A DNA stretch of 5,836 nt from Rhodospirillales bacterium (GCA_903644035.1 CAHJXG010000422.1:1-5836), one strand, 5' to 3'; positions 1 through 5,836 are shown, counted from the stretch's first letter. Notes: generated by a model from the letters alone, not told the origin. Program-made: numbers and translations.

Positions 1-408
1 GTGCTGGATGACACCATTGCCGGACCCAACGGCCTCGCCTTCTCGCCGGATGAGCGCGTGCTGTACGTGGTCCAGAGCCGGGCCAGCCCGCGCAACATCC
101 TGGCCTATGACGTGGCCGGGGATGGGACGCGGATCACCGGGAGGCGGGTGCTGATCGACGCTGGCCCCGGCACGCCCGACGGCTTCCGCCTGGACGAGGA
201 CGGCAACCTGTGGTGCGGCTGGGGCATGGGGACGCCGGAGCTGGACGGCGTGATGGTGTTCTCCGCCCAGGGCGAGCCGATGGGCCGCATCCAGCTTCCG
301 GAACGCTGCGCCAACCTGTGCTTCGGCGGCCCCAAGCGGAACCGGCTGTTCATGGCGGCGAGCCAGTCGGTCTATGCGCTCTACGTCAACACGCGGGGGG
401 CGCCGTGA
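1..408 (+). CDS. SMP-30/gluconolactonase (LRE) family protein, C-terminal part
   Basis: The reading frame is already open at base 1 and ends at TGA 406-408, so the 135 residues seen are the C-terminal part of a beta-propeller protein of about 290-300 residues; the GTG at base 1 is just the window edge, not a supported start. Two family signatures are visible: GPNGLAFSPDERVLYV (residues 8-23) and PDGFRLDEDGNLWCG (59-73). By analogy with SMP-30, N10 and D60 would be two of the three divalent-metal ligands; the glutamate ligand would lie upstream, outside the window. The tail CANLCFGGPKRNRLFM...YALYVNTRGA is typical of bacterial sugar-lactone hydrolases. Such enzymes hydrolyse aldonolactones (glucono-, xylono- or arabinonolactone) to the sugar acid; the substrate cannot be told here. 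The convergent mutarotase gene, overlapping by 23 bp, fits a role in sugar oxidation. The family is clear; the exact reaction is inference. Confidence 0.87.
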   Translation: MLDDTIAGPNGLAFSPDERVLYVVQSRASPRNILAYDVAGDGTRITGRRVLIDAGPGTPDGFRLDEDGNLWCGWGMGTPELDGVMVFSAQGEPMGRIQLPERCANLCFGGPKRNRLFMAASQSVYALYVNTRGAP

Positions 409-1429
409 AGCGGAACACCGTCGCCGACGCGAACTCCTCGCCCGGACGCAGCACGGTGCTAGGAAAGGCCGGCTGGTTCGGGCTGTCGGGGAAGTGCTGG
501 GTCTCGAAGCACACGGCGTCACCCTGGCGGTAGCCGCGTCCGCTCGGCCCCGACAGCGCGCCGGTGAGCTGGTTGCCGCTGTAGACCTGCACGCCGGGCT
601 GGGTGGTCAGCACGTCGAGCGTCCGGCCGCTGACGGGATCGTGCAGGCGGACGGCCTGGCGCAGGCCGGCGCCGGGGCGCAGCACCCAGGTATGGTCGTA
701 GCCGCGGCCGTATAGGATCTGCGGGTCCGCCTCGCGGATACGCTGACCGATGGGCGTGGGCATGCGGAAGTCGAACGGGGTGCCGGCCACGGGCCGGATT
801 TCGCCGGTCGGGATCGAAGTCGCCGTCACCGGCAGGAAGGCGTCGGCCTCGACCTGCAGCAGGTGGCCGAGCACGCTCCCGCTGCCCTCGCCCGCGAGGT
901 TGAAGTAGCTGTGGTTCGTGAGGTTGAGCACCGTCGGCCTGTCGGTCCACGCCCGGTAATCGAGGCGCAGCTCCGGGCCGTCCACCCTGTAGGTGACGCG
1001 GACGTGCAGCGTGCCGGGATAGCCCTCGTCGCCGTCCGGGCTGACCAGGCCGAGCGTCACGTGACGGTCCCCGCCCTCCTCGATGCTCCAGACCCGCTTG
1101 CCAAAGCCGTCGGGTCCGCCGTGCAGCGCGTTCGGCCCGTCGTTGCAGGCCAGTTGGTGCGCCACCCCGTCCAGCACGAACCGGCCATCGGCGATCCGGT
1201 TGGCGAACCGGCCCGGCAGCGCCCCGAAATGCGGGCTGCGATGCTGGTAGCCGTCGAGGCTGTCGAGGCCGAGCACGACGTTGGCCGCGTGTCCTGCCCG
1301 GTCCGGCGCCTCGATGCGCTCCACCACCCCGCCGAATGTCAGGATGCTCACCTGCAGCGTGGCGTCGCCCAAGACGATGCGGTGGACTTCGGCACCGGCG
1401 TCGGTGCGGCCATACGAGGTGACGGTCAT
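386..1429 (-). CDS. galM: aldose 1-epimerase (galactose mutarotase), galM-type
   Basis: This 347-residue protein has the normal length for cytoplasmic aldose 1-epimerases, which interconvert alpha and beta anomers of glucose, galactose and related aldoses. Family motifs appear in order: GRFANRIADG (73-82), NALHGG (100-105), LNLTNHSYFNLAG (168-180), GRGYDHTWVL (241-250), QPGVQVYSGNQL (277-288) and CFETQHFPDSPNQP (307-320). H103, H173, D245 and E309 match the catalytic and sugar-binding His, His, Asp and Glu known from the Lactococcus enzyme; H173 would be the acid and E309 the base. The ATG at 1429 was chosen because the protein then begins MTVTSYGR directly ahead of the first beta strands. 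The frame extends to 1504, but that extension is low-complexity and crosses a tandem repeat. No strong Shine-Dalgarno is seen. The 3' end overlaps the convergent lactonase gene; no other Leloir gene is nearby, so a role in sugar oxidation or scavenging is as likely as galactose catabolism. Confidence 0.93.
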   Translation of the reverse strand: MTVTSYGRTDAGAEVHRIVLGDATLQVSILTFGGVVERIEAPDRAGHAANVVLGLDSLDGYQHRSPHFGALPGRFANRIADGRFVLDGVAHQLACNDGPNALHGGPDGFGKRVWSIEEGGDRHVTLGLVSPDGDEGYPGTLHVRVTYRVDGPELRLDYRAWTDRPTVLNLTNHSYFNLAGEGSGSVLGHLLQVEADAFLPVTATSIPTGEIRPVAGTPFDFRMPTPIGQRIREADPQILYGRGYDHTWVLRPGAGLRQAVRLHDPVSGRTLDVLTTQPGVQVYSGNQLTGALSGPSGRGYRQGDAVCFETQHFPDSPNQPAFPSTVLRPGEEFASATVFRFTAPPAC

Positions 1430-1474
1430 GCTGGCCGCAACGGCCGGCCCGCCTCGGCGTTCCCGAGCGGCCCC

Positions 1475-1522
1475 GCCAGTCTGGACACCCACCAGTCTGG
1501 ACACCCGCCAGTTCGGGCAACG
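1475..1522. repeat. 16-bp tandem repeat with embedded palindromes between divergent genes; candidate operator
   Basis: Two nearly identical 16-bp units (1475-1490 and 1491-1506, gccagtctggacaccc with one difference at the first base) are followed by a degenerate third unit (1507-1522, gccagttcgggcaacg). Each good unit contains CCAG-T-CTGG, a 9-bp hyphenated palindrome (1477-1485 and 1493-1501). The array lies 46 bp upstream of the galM ATG and 53 bp upstream of the permease ATG, where shared regulation of a divergent pair would act. A dimeric regulator bound at 16-bp spacing is one reading; chance duplication in GC-rich DNA is another. No regulator gene is present in the window. Confidence 0.5.
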
Positions 1523-1575
1523 GCCATGCAGAACCGGAATTGGCCGCGCCGGGCCATCGCGGCTAGGGTCCCGGC

Positions 1576-2790
1576 ATGTCAGCAGCCGACGAGACCTCGC
1601 CCTCCGGGGACCGCCGTGCCCGGGCCAACGTGCTGCGGCTCGCGGCGGCGCAGGCGCTGGCGGGGGCGAACGCCTCCGTGGTGTTCGCGACCGGCGCCAT
1701 CATCGGCAGCACCCTGTCGCCCGACCCGGCGCTCACGACCGTGCCGATCAGCGTGTTCGTCGTGGGCCAGGCGGCCGGCACCCTGCCGGTGGGATGGCTG
1801 TCCCGCCGCCATGGCCGCCGGGCCGCGTTCATGGCCGGCGGCGGCTGCGGCGTGCTGGCCGGGCTGCTGGCAGCAACCGCGCTGCTGCTGCAGTCGTTCC
1901 CGCTGTATTGCCTCGCGACGCTGTGCGCCGGGCTGTATGCCTCCGCCGTGCAATCCTTCCGCTTCGCCGCCGCGGATGGCGCAAGCGCCGCGTTCCGGCC
2001 CAAGGCGCTGTCCTGGGTCATGGCGGGCGGCGTGTTCGCCGGGGTGCTGGGACCGCAGCTCGTCACCTGGACCATGGAGCTGTGGTCGCCCAACCTGTTC
2101 GTCGTGAGCTACCTTGCGCAGGCCGGCGTGGCGTTGGTCGCGATGGCCGTGCTGTCCGGCGTGGACCTGCCACGGCCGGCGCCGGCAGAGTTGGCGCGCG
2201 GCCGGCCACTTCCGACCATCATCCGCCAGCCAAGCTTCATCGTGGCGGTGGTCTGCGGCGTGGTCAGCTACACGCTGATGAACCTGGTGATGACCTCGGC
2301 GCCGCTCGCGATGCGGATGTGCGGCCTGCCGCTGTCCGCGTCCAACGGCGCGATCCAATGGCATATCGTCGCCATGTATGCGCCGAGCTTCTTCACCGGC
2401 AGCCTAATTGCCCGGTTCGGCGCGCGGCAGGTCGTGGCGGCCGGGCTGCTGCTGACAGGTGCTGCGGCGATGACGGGACTGTCGGGCCTTTCGGCGGCGC
2501 ACTTCTCGGCCGGGCTGATCCTGCTGGGGCTGGGCTGGAACCTCGGCTTCGTCGGCGCCTCCGCCCTGGTGCTGGAGGCGCACCGGCCAGAGGAGCGCAA
2601 CAAGGTGCAGTCCTTCAACGATTTCCTGGTATTCGGCACGATGGCGGTCGGCTCGTTCTGGTCGGGCCATCTGCTGGTGACGCTCGGCTGGGCGGCGGTC
2701 AACTGGGTGGTGTTCCCGCCGGTCGCGCTGGCGCTTGTGGTGCTCGCGGCGTCGGGGCTGCTGCGACGGCGGGTGCCGGCGGTGTGGTGA
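1576..2790 (+). CDS. major facilitator superfamily (MFS) permease, 12 TM
   Basis: The 404-residue protein has MFS length and hydropathy: a charged N-terminus (1-18), about six hydrophobic helices to residue 195, a polar central loop (196-218: DLPRPAPAELARGRPLPTI), then about six more helices to 397 and a basic tail RRR. Motif A of the superfamily is present between helices 2 and 3 (GWLSRRHGRR, 73-82). Helix 5 carries GGVFAGVLGP (151-160), resembling the antiporter motif C and hinting at export, though this is weak evidence. A counterpart of motif A follows helix 8 (IARFGARQ, 278-285). The ATG at 1576 is preceded by a weak AGGG (1565-1568, 7-nt gap). The gene is divergent from galM and its TGA directly abuts the ATG of the hydrolase, suggesting co-transcription. 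The substrate cannot be inferred; sugars, drugs and aromatic compounds all remain possible. Confidence 0.91.
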   Translation: MSAADETSPSGDRRARANVLRLAAAQALAGANASVVFATGAIIGSTLSPDPALTTVPISVFVVGQAAGTLPVGWLSRRHGRRAAFMAGGGCGVLAGLLAATALLLQSFPLYCLATLCAGLYASAVQSFRFAAADGASAAFRPKALSWVMAGGVFAGVLGPQLVTWTMELWSPNLFVVSYLAQAGVALVAMAVLSGVDLPRPAPAELARGRPLPTIIRQPSFIVAVVCGVVSYTLMNLVMTSAPLAMRMCGLPLSASNGAIQWHIVAMYAPSFFTGSLIARFGARQVVAAGLLLTGAAAMTGLSGLSAAHFSAGLILLGLGWNLGFVGASALVLEAHRPEERNKVQSFNDFLVFGTMAVGSFWSGHLLVTLGWAAVNWVVFPPVALALVVLAASGLLRRRVPAVW

Positions 2791-4295
2791 ATGCCGACCC
2801 AATACTGCTGTCTTGAGCGGCCATTGTTGAAGGGCAAGCTCGGACGCTGGATCGTCGGCATACTTGTCGCGTGCCCAGTTTCCCTGGCTGCGCCGAATGG
2901 CGCGATGGGGCAAACCGAGCCGGTTCGGCCCGTTTTTCAGCGAAGTGCCTGTGACCTGCCTGGGCTGTCCCCGGAAATCGCGCCGAGGGTCCGATGTGGG
3001 ACCGTCGGCGTGCCCCGCAGCTACGGCCAGCCCGGCTCCGGGGTGTTCAAGCTGGCGGTCGTGGTGGTCAGGAGCGCGCAGCAGCCCGCGTTGCCCGATC
3101 CCGTCGTCTACATCAGCGGTGGTCCCGGCTCGCCTTTGACCAAGTACGCGGAAAACCAAGCCCGCCATCCTTACGCCCCTGACCGAGACCTCATCCTGGT
3201 GGACCAGCGTGGCGTCGGGCGTTCGGAGCCAAGCCTTTGCCCGAAGATCGCCGGCGAACTCCTGGGCGCTGGGTTCGCTGTGGCGGATGCCATAACGGCG
3301 GAAACGCAAGACCGGCGGCGTGCCTTGTTCATGGCGTGCCGGGACGCGGCGAAGGCACAAGGGGTCAACCTCGACGACTTCGGAACAAACGTCACGGTGG
3401 AGGATTTCGAGCAGGTCCGCCAGGCGCTCGGCATCGCGCGCTGGAACGTCGTCGGCAACTCGTATGGCACCACGGTCGCGATGACGTTGATGGCGCGTCA
3501 TCCCGAGGCAATCCGGTTGGCCGTGCTGGATTCTGTGTACCCGCCCGACCTGATTCTCCCCCAGTGGTCGGCCAGGGTCGCCGCGGCCCGGACTGCCTTT
3601 TTCGGAATGTGCGAACAGGACCCGGCCTGCGCCGCCGCCTTCCCCGACCTTGCCGGACAATACCGGCACACCCTGGAACGGCTGTCGCACACGCCTCTGA
3701 CCGTGTCCGTGCCCGCAGCGATGCGCCAGACGAATAATCAGGCGCCACTCACCGCGTCGCTGTTCGAGATGGTCGTGGCTCACCGCCTCTACGACCCGGA
3801 GAACTACCCGAACCTGCCAAGGCTGATCGCCACGGTCCACGACGGCAAGTTGGAGGACTTCGCGGCGGCTCTTGCCGCCGTCCTGTCAGGAGCGGCGGAC
3901 GTCAGCCATCCCGCCCACATCGCGGTCGAGTGCCGCGACCGTCCGCATCTGCGTGAGCCTGCTGGTGCTGAGTCGCTGGACCAAATCGTGGATCAAGGCA
4001 TCTGCACCGGTTGGTCGAACCTTGGGCCGCCTCTGTCATTCCGATGGGCACGAACAGTCCGACGCTGGTGCTCGCTGGCCAGTTCGATCCGAACGCCAGC
4101 CTGCCGCTCAGCCGCCATGTCGCCGAGCTGGTCGGCGACAGCGCACGCTGGGTCGAGTTCCCGCTGATCGGCCACAACGTCCGGCACATCAGCCCATGCG
4201 CCGCCATGATCGTGGCGGCGTTCATCGACCAGCCAGAACGGGCGCTGGACACATCATGCGCGCAGCAGCCTCGGCCGATCCGCTTCTTGCCATGA
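2791..4295 (+). pseudogene. secreted alpha/beta-hydrolase (tripeptidyl-aminopeptidase-like), frameshifted
   Basis: The first frame reads an export signal (RWIVGILVAC, residues 19-28) and then an alpha/beta-hydrolase core: VVYISGGPGS (105-114, oxyanion-hole loop), DLILVDQRGVGRSEP (133-147) and NVVGNSYGT (219-227, nucleophile elbow with Ser224). Homology holds to about CRDRPHLREP...ICTGWSNLGPPL (381-415), after which this frame gives unrelated sequence to a stop at 4167. The expected C-terminal TAP-like domain continues in another frame: PTLVLAGQFDPNAS, with the catalytic Asp at 4086-4088, and IGHNV, with the catalytic His at 4173-4175, ending at TGA 4293-4295. A one-base deletion (or two-base insertion) near 4020-4045 explains this. 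Intact members are exported serine hydrolases or aminopeptidases releasing N-terminal residues or cleaving esters. The start is uncertain: ATG 2791 abuts the permease stop, while TTG 2824 or 2827 would place a more normal signal peptide at the N-terminus. LVAC fits a lipobox, so it may be a lipoprotein. Confidence 0.86.
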
Positions 4296-4299
4296 TGAC

Positions 4300-4317
4300 G
4301 CCGCGCTACGGCGCGGC
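4300..4317. terminator. 7-bp hairpin with TACG loop; possible terminator or 3'-end structure
   Basis: GCCGCGC-TACG-GCGCGGC is a perfect inverted repeat. On the plus strand it forms a stem closed as C(UACG)G, a member of the stable UNCG tetraloop class. It starts 5 bp after the hydrolase stop and lies 24 bp beyond the 3' end of the minus-strand tRNA, so it could act for either transcript. No T-run follows on either strand, so a classical intrinsic terminator is not supported; an RNA-protecting or Rho-assisted structure is possible. Confidence 0.35.
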
Positions 4318-4340
4318 TGGCTGCGTGGATCAAAGCCCAG

Positions 4341-4667
4341 TGGTGCGGACGGCGGGACTCGAACCCGCACTCCCTTACGGGACTCAGATTTTCATCCCAC
4401 TTCGACTTTCGCCGCCGCCGCCCGGGCCGAAGGCCGGGCAGCGTTCGTGGTCTGGACTATCCCTTCGCCATGGCCCGCAGGCCGCAGGCGCCCCCCGTCT
4501 AGTCTCTACACCTTCCCCGCGCCGTGGCGCCGGGGCTTGGCTCGGGATTGGCCTGGGCCGCAGCGGGCCGTTAGCGTTCCCCGAGTTTGGGCGGTTCTAC
4601 GCCGCGGGTTTCCCCACGGGCACTCCAATCACAAAGTCTGCAGCGTCTACCATTCCGCCACGCCCAC
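4341..4667 (-). tRNA. tRNA-Leu(UAA), interrupted by a group I intron
   Basis: Two exons form one complete tRNA. The 5' exon (4667 to 4634, 34 nt) gives the acceptor strand GTGGGCG, TG, a D-arm GCG/CGC around GGTAGA, and half of the anticodon arm, GCAGACTT. The 3' exon (4392 to 4341, 52 nt) gives AAAATCTGA, a long variable arm with a TCCC-GTAA-GGGA hairpin, the T-arm GCGGG-TTCGAGT-CCCGC, the acceptor strand CGTCCGC, discriminator A and an encoded CCA. The long variable arm and discriminator A identify a leucine tRNA; the joined loop CTTAAAA places UAA as anticodon, reading UUA and UUG. The acceptor stem is 7 bp with U2-G71 and G5-U68 wobbles. Position 27-43 is G-A, leaving four Watson-Crick pairs in the anticodon stem. 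Function depends on intron removal, since unspliced RNA has no intact anticodon loop. The gene lies 47 bp downstream of the dehydrogenase on the same strand. Confidence 0.94.
4393..4633 (-). ncRNA. group I self-splicing intron in the tRNA-Leu(UAA) anticodon loop (IC3-like)
   Basis: This 241-nt insert sits between U34 and A35, the site used by the classic cyanobacterial and plastid tRNA-Leu(UAA) intron. Core elements read on the minus strand: AATCCCGAGCCAAGCC (4549 to 4534), AAGGTGTAGAGACTAGACGG (4514 to 4495, 5' side of P7) and GGGATAGTCC (4463 to 4454, 3' side of P7). GACT (4504-4501) pairs with AGTC (4458-4455) to form P7. P1 can form between exon ACTT and intron GAGT (4625-4622), placing the last exon U opposite G as group I introns require. 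The intron ends in G (4393), the required terminal guanosine, after GTGGGAT. Two strong hairpins fit peripheral or P6/P9 helices: CCCC..GGGG around GCGC-CACG-GCGC (near 4513-4535), and a UUCG-loop hairpin (4420-4439). It encodes no protein, so mobility would depend on reverse splicing or a past endonuclease. Subgroup IC3 is inferred from location and core similarity. Confidence 0.94.
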
Positions 4668-4677
4668 ACTGGACGGC

Positions 4678-4683
4678 ATCCTA
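4678..4683 (-). promoter_or_regulatory. possible -10 element (TAGGAT) for the tRNA gene
   Basis: On the minus strand TAGGAT matches four of six positions of the TATAAT consensus and would place transcription start close to the mature 5' end at 4667. No convincing -35 hexamer is seen 16-18 bp upstream (GGCGGT at that spacing). The alternative is read-through from the dehydrogenase gene ending 47 bp away. Confidence 0.25.
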
Positions 4684-4714
4684 GCACAACCGGCCCGGGC
4701 ACCGCCACGGGGCG

Positions 4715-5638
4715 TCACCCGGCAATCGCGCCGCCGGCGATCCGGCAGGCGATGTCCTGCGCGCGGCGGATCAGCGTCTCGCTTGCCTCGGGCGTGCGGA
4801 ACGCGCTGTGCGCCGAGAGCGTCACGTTCTCCAGCGTCGTCAGCACGTGGCCCGGCGGCAGCGGCTCCTGGTCGAACACGTCGAGCGCCGCGTGGGCCAT
4901 CGGGCCGGACCGCAGCGCCGCCACCAGCGCCGCCTCCTCCACCAGCGCGCCGCGGGCGGTGTTGACCAGGATGGCGCCCGGGCGCATCGCGGCCAGGCGG
5001 GCGCCATCCAGGAAGCCCCGGGTCTCGTCCGTCAGCAGCAGATGCAGCGACACGACGTGGCTTTCGGACAGCAGCCGGTCGAGCGGGACGAACTCGACGC
5101 CCTCGGCCGCGCGCGGCGTGCGGTTCCAGGCCAGCACGCGCATCCCGCCGCCGCGGGCGATGCGCGCGACCTCGGCCGCAATCCCGCCGTAGCCGATCAG
5201 GCCGATGGTCTTGCCGGTCAGCTGCATGGCCTCCGTCCGCACCCATCGGCCTGCCCTCATGCCGCCGTCCATCCGCGCGATGCCGCGGGCCGCCGCCCAC
5301 ATGAGGGCGATGGTGTGCTCGGCCACGGCGGTGTCGCCGTATCCCTTGATCGTGTGGACGGTGATGCCGAGGCCCGCCAGCTCCTCCGGGTTCATGTAGC
5401 TGCGCGCCCCGGTGCCGAGGAAGATGACGTGGCGCAGGCCTGGGCAGGCCCGCATGGCGTCCGTCGGCAAGGAGGTATGGTCGTCCAGCACGACGTCGTA
5501 GCCGGCCAGCATCGCCGGCAGGTCGCCAGGCGCCACCTGGGCCTGTATGGTCACGTCGATTGCCGGGTCGCCGTCCCGGCGCATGGCGCGGAACACCTCC
5601 GCGAGGTCTTCAGTCGCGTCCAGGAACAACCCCTTCAT
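4715..5638 (-). CDS. D-isomer-specific 2-hydroxyacid dehydrogenase, NAD-dependent
   Basis: The 307-residue protein matches the single-unit form of this family (about 310-330 residues, no ACT domain), which reversibly oxidises D-2-hydroxyacids to 2-oxoacids with NAD(P) in the cytoplasm. The substrate-binding part contains IFLGTGARSYMNPEELAG (72-89) and GYGDTAVAEHTIALM (99-113). The nucleotide-binding domain begins TGKTIGLIGYGGIA (141-154) with a GxGxxA loop at 149-154. The catalytic set is complete: Arg229 in VNTARGAL, Glu258 in DVFDQEP and His277 in LSAHSAFRTPEA. The ATG at 5638 is preferred because GGAGG lies 5 nt upstream; an in-frame TTG at 5650 overlaps that site and would give only four more residues. 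The substrate is not deducible: glyoxylate/hydroxypyruvate reductase, phosphoglycerate dehydrogenase-like and sugar-acid enzymes share this scaffold. The tRNA-Leu follows on the same strand. Confidence 0.93.
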   Translation of the reverse strand: MKGLFLDATEDLAEVFRAMRRDGDPAIDVTIQAQVAPGDLPAMLAGYDVVLDDHTSLPTDAMRACPGLRHVIFLGTGARSYMNPEELAGLGITVHTIKGYGDTAVAEHTIALMWAAARGIARMDGGMRAGRWVRTEAMQLTGKTIGLIGYGGIAAEVARIARGGGMRVLAWNRTPRAAEGVEFVPLDRLLSESHVVSLHLLLTDETRGFLDGARLAAMRPGAILVNTARGALVEEAALVAALRSGPMAHAALDVFDQEPLPPGHVLTTLENVTLSAHSAFRTPEASETLIRRAQDIACRIAGGAIAG

Positions 5639-5643
5639 GCCGG

Positions 5644-5648
5644 CCTCC
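5644..5648 (-). promoter_or_regulatory. ribosome binding site GGAGG of the 2-hydroxyacid dehydrogenase
   Basis: TTGGAGGCCGGCATG on the minus strand holds a perfect five-base Shine-Dalgarno with a 5-nt spacer. It is the only strong one seen in the window, and it settles the start at 5638 over the in-frame TTG at 5650. Confidence 0.75.
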
Positions 5649-5836
5649 AATGCTGCGCCTGATCCTGCGTTGCGCGGCCCGGCCCGGCAAGGCTCGGCGG
5701 CTGATCTGCCAGCCTTCCCGACGGCATCTTTGCGCCATGCGGCGCTGCGCCCGGGTCCCAGGCCGATGCTGATGCGGGCCGCTCGGCGCTGAGCCTTGGC
5801 CCGCGCGCCGACCTCGACGCCGCTGCGTCGGCCCAG
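5649..5836. other. upstream region of the dehydrogenase; no convincing gene
   Basis: All short frames here translate to low-complexity Ala/Arg/Gly/Pro strings without recognisable motifs. On the minus strand two frames stay open to the window edge. One is in frame with the dehydrogenase; the other ends at a TGA overlapping its ATG (ATGA). Neither looks like protein. No clear -35/-10 pair was found, although the dehydrogenase promoter should lie here. GC-rich inverted segments (gcggcccggcccggc, near 5678-5692) are noted without an assigned role. Confidence 0.5.

Noticed and set aside
1430..1504. N-terminal extension of galM to the ATG at 1504
   Set aside because: The added 25 residues are low-complexity, cross the tandem repeat and precede the normal family start.
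863..2816. Long plus-strand open frames (863-2107 and 1281-2816) crossing galM and the permease gene
   Set aside because: They translate to Arg/Pro/Ala-rich strings without motifs and overlap clearly real genes; high GC leaves few stops.
2404..3840. A 478-codon minus-strand open frame opposite the permease and hydrolase genes
   Set aside because: The composition is Arg/Gln/His-rich and motif-free, and the opposite strand has well-conserved MFS and hydrolase signatures; this is an antisense shadow.
3872..4684. A 270-codon plus-strand open frame running through the hydrolase 3' end and the tRNA/intron
   Set aside because: It crosses a structured RNA gene and gives no recognisable protein; the third frame of the hydrolase explains the sequence better.
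4447..5192. Plus-strand frames over the intron and dehydrogenase (4447-4965, 4587-5192) as possible intron-encoded endonuclease
   Set aside because: No LAGLIDADG, GIY-YIG or HNH motif is seen, and the frames overlap the dehydrogenase and tRNA; the intron is too short to hold an endonuclease.
5639..5836. A gene overlapping the dehydrogenase start by ATGA and running off the right edge on the minus strand
   Set aside because: The frame is open but gives Ala/Ser/Pro/Gly-rich sequence with no motif; not separable from chance in this GC content.
1..5836. CRISPR arrays, insertion sequences, phage genes, attachment sites
   Set aside because: No spaced repeat array, transposase or integrase motif, or terminal inverted repeats were seen; although a tRNA gene is present, no duplicated tRNA 3' end was found within the window.

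Overview
This GC-rich window (by eye near 70 % GC) looks like chromosomal DNA of an alphaproteobacterium, plausibly a Rhodospirillales/Acetobacteraceae-type organism. That placement rests on codon use and protein style only. Every gene was identified by reading motifs; no database was searched.

Left part (1-1575): the 3' end of an SMP-30/gluconolactonase-family gene (+) runs tail to tail into, and overlaps by 23 bp, a complete aldose 1-epimerase (galM-type) gene on the minus strand. The pair makes sense in sugar oxidation: the mutarotase supplies the anomer a sugar dehydrogenase uses, and the lactonase opens the resulting lactone. Upstream of galM, in the 146-bp gap shared with a divergent gene, is a 16-bp tandem repeat carrying two copies of a small palindrome, a candidate operator.

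Middle (1576-4317): a 12-helix major facilitator permease (+) is followed without a gap by a secreted or lipoprotein alpha/beta-hydrolase of the tripeptidyl-aminopeptidase type. The hydrolase is frameshifted near 4020-4045. Its nucleophile Ser lies in one frame and its catalytic Asp and His in another, so as written it is a pseudogene, or there is a sequence error. A small hairpin follows it.

Right part (4341-5836, minus strand): a D-2-hydroxyacid dehydrogenase with a good ribosome binding site is followed 47 bp downstream by the most interesting element of the window. This is a tRNA-Leu(UAA) gene whose anticodon is split after U34 by a 241-nt group I intron. The intron core closely resembles that of the well-known cyanobacterial/plastid tRNA-Leu(UAA) intron, but it sits among genes of proteobacterial character. 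The last ~190 bp hold no convincing gene.
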